64,000 bases of DNA, from contig OY970823.1 of assembly GCA_963853835.1 (NCBI GenBank), forward strand, positions 62,691,845-62,755,844. Direction: 5' to 3'. Both the position numbers and the translations under genes were made by a program. The DNA is from Calendula officinalis. Lineage: Eukaryota > Streptophyta > Magnoliopsida > Asterales > Asteraceae. Below, in pieces: positions 55,764 to 64,000 of this stretch (within the stretch, counting starts at the first letter, position 1; each line of letters opens with the position of its first letter). The notes below the pieces were generated by a model. The model had not been told where the DNA came from. It made no database searches and saw only the letters and a list, made by a program, of their open reading frames with translations.

Positions 55764-55940
55764 GGCTTCTAACATGACCCATAACATACCCATTAAGGGC
55801 ATTGTATGACCAAAGTGAGAAGCCTTTGAGGGAGAGCAAGCAATCAATGCCTTGGAAACCCTTTAAGTTTCTTCTTGTCTCATTGGTCTTGAAACCATGA
55901 AAACCCTTATTGGACAAGAAGCCCTTTTTATAAGCCAAAA
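55764..55940. repeat. Third tandem unit, right of the copia element
   Basis: Starts ggcttctaacatgacccata and contains gagggagagcaagcaatcaa and gaaaccatgaaa, as in the units at 45359-45720. Before the copia insertion all three were contiguous. Confidence 0.7.
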
Positions 55941-57380
55941 AACATAGAAAAGATTTGATTGTTACAAAGAGAAATGAAACGTGCTAGAATAAATGATTCA
56001 ATTTGGTGGGGTATACGTATCTTTAGGCTTTTGACATTTAGTGCCAAATATAGATCTTGCTAGCACTGTAGAGATAAGATACGAGCTCCAAAGCATACCA
56101 ACCCACAAACATTAATTGACAAACAAGCATGATTAGCATATTATAATCAAATGAGACAAAAATTATTGAAGATATATCAATTCTCAGTGAAAGAAAAGTT
56201 CGGTCTATTGGATCAAGAGTCATATTAACATTTTCTACCAAAAGCAATGATTTTATATTACAAAATCAAGACGATTAAGTGTACGGAAAGTGAATATATA
56301 ATGGCTAGTGAAAGTATATCGAATAAATGTGTAACATAAATATCAAAACGTGTTCTTGCAGAACTCTTCGGCTCTTCATACGCATGTACCAACAAACAAT
56401 CCATCTTTCAAATAAAGCATGGACCTCTATACAAAAATAATTACAAAAGATTATTGGACAGATTGTTCACAATGCATAGTGTAGAGACCTTATGTAAATA
56501 TCGTGCATTTGTAAATTTATATATTTGATATCAATACAACGTATAACACTAACAGTTATTTCCATAATTTTTAACATGGTATCAATATTTTAAACAAATA
56601 ATGATTTTTAGCTCCAATTGTTGATTCATATAGGAATGATACAACATAAACGAACTACTAGAAGGTTGTCCTTTGAGATGGAGGATAAGTCAACTGATAC
56701 ATAGAATAAAGGCCTTCTTAATCAAGCATCTAAAACCATACATGTCCTTGCATATTTGACATTCTTTCGTTTATTGAGCTTAAAGCCTAACCGGTTGACA
56801 TTCGTCACTTGCTCTTAAGTCTTACCTCAATAATTGTTCATGGAATCTTCTCTTATTGTTCTTTGATAAAACAATCTTTTTTCATTAAAAAGAAAAGAAC
56901 TGTTTGTTGCATTTCAGAGTCCTCAAGATTAGGGGCGTATAGCACGGTATAGTTCGTGAAACACTCAAAATTTTCAAAATAATGTCAATTGTTTTTTTTC
57001 TTCTTTTCGTAGGTGATGCCCAAATAAAAGATACAACCAATGATAATTTTTTTTAGGGCACACGATATTTGATTGAAAATTGTGATTTATTAACACTTGA
57101 TTTGCAATTATATCTAAGTATCTAACTATCGTTTTCTGTATTACCAAACAAAATGTCATTAGTCCGCAACAAATGCAAATACACCATTAATTTAATACGT
57201 TATATGTAAAAATCCTTTAGTTTACAAACTTTAGAACTTTTTTATTTTTCGAAAGAACTATGCTTTTCTTTTTCCAACTAAAAACCAAACATAATAATTT
57301 TCTCTCCAAGTCTAAAATATAATGTTACTACAAATAAGTCAATAAAACCACCGTTAAGTAAAAAGCCCGTTAAACTTGAA
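55941..57380. other. Intergenic, AT-rich, no gene seen
   Basis: Only short ORFs on both strands; no repeat family recognised. Confidence 0.45.
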
Positions 57381-57395
57381 ACCCAATGTTTATAT

Positions 57396-57472
57396 TGGGC
57401 CGTAACTAATATTTTAGCCCAATTAGACCTTCCACATTGGCGCGCGCACCATCGCACACGTGGATTTGGCGC
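57396..57472 (+). promoter_or_regulatory. Promoter motifs of the hydrolase gene: TGGGCC, G-box, E2F site
   Basis: Within 135 bases before the ATG lie TGGGCC (57396-57401, site II type), CACGTG (57457-57462, G-box) and TTTGGCGC (57465-57472, a full match to the plant E2F consensus TTTSSCGC). A second GGCGCGCG lies at 57439-57446. The combination is typical of growth- or cell-cycle-linked housekeeping genes (general knowledge). Binding is not shown. Confidence 0.5.
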
Positions 57473-57530
57473 GAATATGATTTCACACACACACACAATT
57501 CGGTTTCTGTCTGTAATCCAATCGGAAAAA

Positions 57531-59119
57531 ATGGCTCCGAAACGTCGGCGAACGGCGGACTGTGAAAACAAAGCAGTAGTTCAGAAACGTAAATCGATGT
57601 CCACAAGAGGTAAGAGTTCGTCGGTGAAGCTAAATAATAGTAATAATTCGCCGGTGGTTGTCTTCGCTCATGGCGCCGGCGCTCCTTCATCTTCTGAGTG
57701 GATGATTAGGTTAAAAACTCTCTTTATTTTCTTAATTTATACAAAATATATTTGCATTCTGGAATGTAATTGTTCGATTAGGCATATATCCGTATAAACT
57801 TCCGCTTTTGGCGGGATTGAACAATTATCCTACTTAAAATGCTATAATAATTCATCTGATTAACAACAAAAGGAACAAAATAAAACTCACCAGTCACATA
57901 TAAGCTTTGGGTTGATATATGCAGATGGAAGAAGTTGTTAGGTGATGCACTAAATGCAGTTGAAGTTGTTACTTTTGACTACCCATGTGAGTGGTTCTTC
58001 AAAAACTAAAATTGATAATTAGGGCTGGTTGTTAATAACTTTGATTCTTAATTATGGTAAATACATATGGAAATGTATTCAACTTTGCACAAACTGCTAT
58101 TTCGTTCGATAAATTAATTTTTCAAAACTCACTTTTCATTGTACTTTGGTTACAGTCAAAAGGTGAATTTTGAAAGTTTGTTAAATCAAATCTTAACTTT
58201 CATAATCCAGTAAACAGAATAGTAATTCATGTATAATTGGATACATATACATATATTTTGACTATGTTTATACATGTACAATATTTTAAGCTACTAAAAA
58301 ACAAGTACTTGCAGACATTTCGACAAGAAAACCTCATCCCAAGGCAGAAAAACTGGTCCAATTTCACTCGGATATCGTTAAAAAGACTGCTGAAAAGTAC
58401 CCACAAAATCCTCTTATTTTGGTTGGAAAATCCATGGGATCAAGGTAAAATAAATTATTTTAATTTTATTTCCTATCATATTGATGAATAAATCTATAAC
58501 CTTTAATACAAATGGTTTTACTTTCATAAACAGAGTTGGGTGTATGGTAGCTGCTGAAACCGATGTTGAAGCTTCTGCTGTAGTTTGTCTAGGATATCCT
58601 CTAAAGGTTTGCTAATCACAATATTAATATAATAATAATATGCTAACTGTATGGTTTAGACCTATAATAATATATATTAACTTTACAATTAAACCACTTA
58701 TGCTACCTTTTTTTATTCAATAAATCATTTTTCAGGGTACAAAAGGCGCCATTCGAGATGAACCCCTCTTGCAACTTACAGTTCCTACTATGTTTGTACA
58801 GGTCTCATTTCATACTACTCGCGTTTTTAAATTCATTGTGCAGTTAACAAATATATTATTAATTAAACTTACTATAAAAAAATTATTTAATTTTTTATTG
58901 AAGGGAAACAAAGATGGCCTTTGTTCACTGGCTTTATTAGAACAAGTTATGAAGAAGATGAAAGCTTTGAGTACATTGCATGTTGTTGAAAATGGTGATC
59001 ATTCGTTCAAAATTGGAAAGAAGAATCTTGAATTGATGGAAACTACGCAACAAGAAGCAGAAGAACTTGCTGTTCAAGAAATTGCAAAATTTGTTTCCCA
59101 AATGTTTAGCGCAAAGTGA
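57531..59119 (+). CDS. Alpha/beta-hydrolase, TEX30/KANSL3-like (241 aa, 6 exons)
   Basis: Exons 57531-57709, 57925-57986, 58315-58444, 58534-58606, 58736-58801 and 58904-59119 join in phase (726 nt), all GT-AG. The N-terminus is basic, with KRRRT and KRK, and could act as a nuclear signal. The fold starts with VVVFAHGAGA (oxyanion loop). The nucleophile elbow GKSMGSR follows at about residue 121, the acid is in GNKDG and the histidine in NGDHSF, so a full Ser-Asp-His triad is present. The family groups with TEX30 and the hydrolase domain of NSL complex subunit 3; substrate and role in plants are unknown to me. The length fits the small family members. The ATG follows a short leader with an ACACAC stretch. 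Confidence 0.88.
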
Positions 59120-60699
59120 TTAATACTAATCGTTAAGTAACTTTGTGTGATCGATATATTGTGTTCTTTTGAGTTACATATATTATCAGTGCCAGTATGT
59201 TTATTTGTATAGTTTTGAGTTTTGACACCGTAAGTAGGGTTACAAAAATTTTCTGTAATTACTGCATTAGTGTTTTTTTTTTTTTTTTTTTTAATTTAGT
59301 GTATTCGTTAGTTGTGTGCGTTAAAATTACTGTATTAGTCGAAATTATCCCTCTAATGAGGACAAAATTTTGATTTATGTGCTTGTGGGATAACCTCACA
59401 AGGGTAGTTTGGGAATTTCATTTCATTTTGTTCCACAAGTGTCTTTGAAAAGAATGTTATATGGATTCTTGAAAGATAACAAAGTCGACTGTTTATGTGC
59501 AATTTTGAATTCTAGAATGCTAGACGTATACAAAATAATCATCCGGTAATAGTCTAGTGATAAGAATGTCAGAAATAATTTTCTAAAGGTCACGTGTTTG
59601 ATCTATTCCTTGGGTAAATATTATCAGATGTTCAGGTTCGAAAACAGCCACGGCTAGCTCACGTGCATCACAAGCAAAGCCTGTCATAAACAGAAATACT
59701 CTTTTAAAATAAATAAAATAATGTACGTATATAGACACTCTAGAATTACTTTAATATGTGTTTGTATCTATTGATTTGTTAAACTGTGAGTCTTGAATGG
59801 TCCCTAAAATTCGTTTGTATTGTCTCATTATACCATATAATGTCATGAAAATGTTGAATTCCATTTATCTAAAACAAATAATGCTCGAGCTTTTGACCAT
59901 TTTGGTGGTATTTGATTTCGCCTACGGTCTCTAGAAAAACCAAGACTTCGTGCAGCCGTCGATTTTGATCACTATTGTTTAGGATCTTTAAATCTATAAC
60001 AATATGAGTGCTCTTTATAATATCTAAATCTGTAACATTTTAAGCTTATTACCATATAGATTTTGATTAAAATACAATCATATTGAAGATAAACTAATAG
60101 TTACCAATTTGTTATTTTTTTATTTAATTTTATTGGAGCTGTTAAAAGTAGGTGTTTAAAGTAGGTGGCATTTTACAAATGTGAGGTAATCTTAACACCA
60201 AATGAACACTTCAAATATCACAGTTATTATTTTACTTTCTTGTACGGTTTGCTATAATTGATGTACATCGTAGTTAAAATGATATATATGTTGTTAAAAT
60301 CACCTCACCTTACTAATAGAAGACTGAGATATATCCTTCACATTTCCATGTATTAAATCTTTATTGACAGAATAAATAATTTTGTATTTGATATTTAAAA
60401 ACAGAAAGTTTTAAATATTTAGATATAATTACAAATAAATGTATTTTCTTTTTTGTAAATTACAATATATCAAACAATTCAATCAAACCTATACGATTTA
60501 TCACATGTAAGTGTAAAAGACCTAACAAAGGTCAAAAGATAAATGAATCAGTGTCGAATAATTAAAAGTCAGCTAGAAACTAGAAAGTATCCAAAAGTAT
60601 TTGAAAAAAGCTAGTATTGATTTTTAATAAAAAAAATCATTCATTTAATAATACAAATGTTTAAATCAAATGCTAACATAAAAAAGAAAATTAATGATA
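59120..60699. other. Intergenic, AT-rich, T19 run near 59275
   Basis: Holds the 3' UTR of the hydrolase gene at its start. No gene or clear element boundary otherwise. Confidence 0.45.
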
Positions 60700-61014
60700 C
60701 TTCCTCTGATTTAAAATAAGTGATACACTTTTCATTTTGGGTGATTCAAAATAAGTGATACATTTTAAAAAATTATTTTATTTGGCAAAAAAATGGGACT
60801 CACACTCACTAATAATCTACTTTAACAAAGTAAAATGATTCATTCACCCTTACCTTTTACTTTTAAACATAATTAATCCCACTTTAAATAAAAGATGTGG
60901 GATCCATACCCACTAACCATTCAATTAATCTAATTTAATCATCATTATAATCTTTTGCCTTAAAACCGTGAATCCTAAAGTGTATCACTTATTTGACTTT
61001 TCAATCGGAGGAAG
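60700..61014. mobile_element. Stowaway-like MITE (315 bp)
   Basis: Left end cttcctctgatttaaaataa, right end tttcaatcggaggaag, TA on both sides. Same family as 29315-29627, with the doubled ataagtgatac block at each end. Confidence 0.85.
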
Positions 61015-61217
61015 TATGTCATTTTATTATTAGGAAAATAAAATATAAAATTTAGTAAGAATAATACAAGTTCTCTATTTCAAATGTTTTGGATGATAGG
61101 GATAGGAATCAAAATTGTTATTAAATCTATAGATTCAACCTCCATCACAATTACGGATTTTGTATATCTTAGGTGGACCCTTTTGTTTTTTTTTTTTTTT
61201 GTCAATTTAAAATAATA

Positions 61218-61481
61218 CTCCTTTCGTCCCGTAAAAAACTTCTCATTTATCTTTTGCACATGTTTTTAGGTGATAGTTAGTGGTGGGGTCATTGATAATA
61301 CTTTTGATTAAAATATAAGGTTGGATTGGAGAGAGAAAGATAGTTAATGGATATTAGTGGTGGGGTTTTAATAATAATAGTTTTTTATTGTGTGGAGCCC
61401 ACCAATTTTAGGAAATGAGAAGTTTTTTTGTGGGACAAAAGTTTAGAGTGAAATGGGAAGTTTTTTGTGGGACGGAGGGAG
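61218..61481. mobile_element. Stowaway-like MITE, second family (264 bp)
   Basis: Terminal inverted repeats ctcctttcgtcccgtaaaaa and the reverse complement of ttttgtgggacggagggag, continuing with acttctcattt / aaatgggaagt. TA flanks both ends. The interior holds two ggtggggt blocks. Confidence 0.85.
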
Positions 61482-61536
61482 TATTTGTTAAAACTTAAAA
61501 TAAATAACTTTTAAAATAATCCAATATTTTATGTTT

Positions 61537-63284
61537 GTGAAATGTTCAAGGTAGTCCATTAATTTTATCTAGTCCCAAGGGACATTTATTAGCCCTTGGA
61601 TCAAGAAAAATTAATGGTCAAGATCAAGATTCAAAACCACCACCACCACTACAAGCACATGTGCTTCTCCGGCGGCCGGAGACGGCGGACGGGGGCGATG
61701 GGCGGCGGTCGGCGGCGGCCGGCGGCGGTCGGCGGCCAGAGGTGGCCTCCGGCGGTGGTGACCGGTGGTGGTAGTCGTGACTGGAAGCACATGTGCTTCG
61801 TGACTTGTTTTGTTTTTTTTTTTCCGTGTAGTGAAGCACATGTGCTTCATAACGTCAAGCACATGTGCTTCGTGATTCAAACACAAATGACTTGTTTGTA
61901 AGTTACATGTGTTCAGGAACAAAAACACATGTGCTTGGGTTTATGAAGCATTGGCTTTATGAAGCACATGTGCTTGGCTTTATGAAGCACATGTGCTTCA
62001 TAATGATGTGTTCGTCACTTGTTTTGATTTTTTTTCCGTGTAGTGAAGCACATGTGCTTCATAACGTCAAGCACATGTGCTTCGTGATTCAAACACAAAT
62101 GACTTGCTTGTAAGTTACATGTGTTCATGAACAAAAACACATGTGCTTGGCTTTATGAAGCACATGTGCTTGGCTTTATGAAGCACATGTGCTTCATAAT
62201 GATGTGTTCGTCACTTGTTTTGATTTTTTTTCCGTGTAGTGAAGCACATGTGCTTCAGAACGTCAAGCACATGTGCTTCGTGATTCAAACACAAATGACT
62301 TGTTTGTAAGTTACATGTGTTCGTGAACAAAAACACATGTGCTTGGCTTTATGAAGCATTGGCTTTATGAAGCACATGTGCTTCATAATGATGTGTTCGT
62401 CACTTGTTTTGATTTTTTTCCGTGTAGTGAAGCACATGTGCTTCATAACGTCAAGCACATGTGCTTCGTGATTCAAACACAAATGACTTGCTTGTAAGTT
62501 ACATTTGTTCATGAACAAAAACACATGTGCTTGGCTTTATGAAGCACATGTGCTTGGCTTTATGAAGCACATGTGCTTCATAATGATGTGTTCGTCACTT
62601 GTTTTGATTTTTTTTCCGTGTAGTGAAGCACATGTGCTTCATAACGTCAAGCACATGTGCTTCGTGATTCAAACACAAATGACTTGTTTGTAAGTTACAT
62701 GTGTTCATGAACAAAAACACATGTGTTTGGCTTTATGAAGCATTGGCTTTATGAAGCACATGTGCTTGACTTTATGAAGCACATATGCTTCATAATGATG
62801 TGTTCGTCACTTGTTTTGATTTTTTTTTCGTGTAGTGAAGCACATGTGTTTCATAACGTCAAGCACATGTGCTTCGTATGCTCCCTTGTGTGTGTTAGAA
62901 ACTCATATTTTTAGTGACTTGAAGCACATGTGCTTCGTGACCTGAAGCACATGTGCTTCAAAGTAATATGCTGTATTTAGTGAAGCACATGTGCTTCGAT
63001 ACATCAATACCACCACCACCCCCATTAGCACCAGCACCTTCACTGTCAGCCACCACCACCACCGCCGGCCGCCGGCGCCGGCCACCGGCGGTGGTCGGCG
63101 GCGGACGGCGGCGATCGGCGGTGGTCGGCGGCGGACGGCGGCGGCGGACGGCAGCCGGAGGTGGCCGGAGGCGGCGGCCGGCGGTGGTTGTAGTGGGGGA
63201 TTTGATCTTGTCCATCTTGATCCAATGGCTAGGAATTATCCCTTGTGACTAGACAAATCCTTTGAACTTCCTAGAATACAACTC
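61537..63284. mobile_element. Mutator-like element packed with the palindrome GAAGCACATGTGCTTC
   Basis: The ends are imperfect inverted repeats extending over about 100 bases (left gtgaaatgttcaaggtagtc, right gaacttcctagaatacaact on plus; then caagatcaa-type blocks). The 10-mer ttttatgttt flanks both sides (61527-61536 and 63285-63294), in the 9-11 bp range of Mutator-like target duplications. GC-rich cggcggtgg minisatellites lie inside each end (61660-61770 and 63045-63190). The centre is a tandem array (see 61831-63000). No transposase ORF, so non-autonomous; short ORFs on both strands merely translate the repeats. Confidence 0.72.
61831..63000. repeat. Tandem array, 188-212 bp units with palindromes
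   Basis: The anchor gtgaagcacatgtg occurs at 61831, 62043, 62239, 62427, 62623 and 62835, giving units of 212, 196, 188, 196 and 212 bp. Each unit has three or four copies of the core GCACATGTGC within longer palindromes, plus gtgttcgtcacttgttttga and aacacaaatgacttg. Confidence 0.88.
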
Positions 63285-63427
63285 TTTTATGTTTCATGGT
63301 TTTTCTTTCAAATTCGTACCAATTTTTTTATATATGCATAAACTCTCATTTACAAACCAAACACACTCATTAAGTAACTCTTATGCTCATATTTAATATG
63401 TTAATCTGTTTTATATTAAAAGATGAC

Positions 63428-63592
63428 TAAGGGGTGTTTGGTATTGCTATTTAAATAGCGTTTATAGGCTTATAGCATTTTGAAAATACAATTAATTTAA
63501 AATTAATTTAAACTTAATTTTTAGCAGGGAGAATAAAAAAGTAATTATTTGCGTTTTGATGTATTAAAACCTAATTTTGGGAAAATAGGTAA
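63428..63592. mobile_element. MITE half, cut by a gypsy LTR
   Basis: Begins ctaaggggtgtttggtatt and shares attatttgcgttttgat and aattttggg-type blocks with 41167-41542. It ends abruptly where the LTR at 63593 begins. Confidence 0.5.
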
Positions 63593-64000
63593 TGTAACAC
63601 CTCAAATTTTAAAACACCTTTTAAATCATATTTTTAAATAAAAATATTACAAAGTCCAATATCCAAAAATACGGTTTAACAAAAACCTTTTAAAAGATTA
63701 TCAGAGTTATAAAACACGGTGTTACAAAGATAATATCATAACCATGGGATAACGGGATCTACCTATAAGTTCCCGAACTAAAACATCTTTAGGCCACCTC
63801 TATCGCGACCTTCTAATCCTTCAATCTCGAACCTGAGTACATAGCCAAAAACAAAGTAGTACGTGAGACAAAATAATCTCGTGAGATACATGGGTTTTCG
63901 ACCCATTCTCAAAAATAATAAAAGTCATATTCATTATTTTTCTTTATTCATTTATTACTTATTATCTCGTGATCTTATCATTTTTATACATATACACTAG
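63593..64000. mobile_element. Second gypsy LTR, related to that at 5616, leaves the window
   Basis: Starts tgtaacacctcaaatttt. It follows the LTR at 5616-5960 block by block: acggtgttacaa, aacctgagtacatagc, gtagtacgtgagacaa, tctcgtgaga and tacatgggttt. Divergence is clear, so it is a different copy of the same or a sister family. Orientation by analogy to the first element is minus; the rest lies beyond 64000. Confidence 0.8.

Noticed and set aside
61831..63000. CRISPR-like array of palindromic repeats with spacers
   Set aside because: Plant nuclear context, spacers are themselves repeated, units are 188-212 bp tandem copies inside a transposon with target duplication.
61596..63252. Many ORFs of 60-105 codons on both strands, rich in Arg, Pro, His
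   Set aside because: They read through the palindrome array and GC-rich minisatellites of the Mutator-like element.

Overview
The window is plant nuclear DNA and looks eudicot, most likely an asterid and plausibly Asteraceae. The evidence is AT-rich introns, plant-specific gene families (class C GH9 endoglucanase, plant-type long-chain acyl-CoA synthetase) and a dense mix of Ty3/gypsy, Ty1/copia, CACTA, Mutator-like, LINE and Stowaway-type elements. The taxon is inferred from style, not proven. No rRNA, tRNA, CRISPR or bacterial features were recognised.

Four host genes are supported. (1) 8623-13659 (+): a 19-exon long-chain acyl-CoA synthetase, LACS4-like, 661 aa. (2) 19223-15655 (-): a 9-exon secreted endo-beta-1,4-glucanase with a C-terminal CBM49, 625 aa. 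(3) 44176-43493 (-): an intronless, small, secreted His-rich protein of unknown function. (4) 57531-59119 (+): a 6-exon alpha/beta-hydrolase of the TEX30/KANSL3-like group, 241 aa, with an E2F-like site and a G-box upstream. They share no operon-like relation; each stands alone between repeats.

Transposable elements fill most of the rest. At 1-7348 lies a minus-strand gypsy element with LTRs that look identical, yet with only gag and a broken protease (TR-GAG-like). It cut through a Stowaway MITE. At 7434-8160 and 61537-63284 are two members of a Mutator-like family full of the palindrome GAAGCACATGTGCTTC. LACS intron 15 carries a 474-bp foldback element with a 9-bp target duplication. A 5'-truncated LINE occupies 24591-26640, a poly(A) retroposon with a 17-bp duplication 20563-20742, and a solo LTR 28442-29052. 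A complete CACTA element (32678-40028, TSD GAA) has a TNP2-type transposase with one frame break and two quite different subterminal repeat arrays. A complete copia element (45723-55760, TSD acagg) has LTRs that look identical, a gag, a pol cut short inside RNase H, and an extra 889-codon ORF3. A second gypsy LTR starts at 63593 and leaves the window.

The most unusual signals are: the 8-mer CAGTAGTA/TACTACTG scattered through the U3, gag, pol and ORF3 of the copia element in both orientations and several reading frames; the array of about two dozen perfect palindromes in the Mutator-like element; the 182-bp versus 26-bp subterminal architecture of the CACTA element; and two LTR elements that appear to have moved very recently although their own coding regions were already defective, which implies movement in trans.
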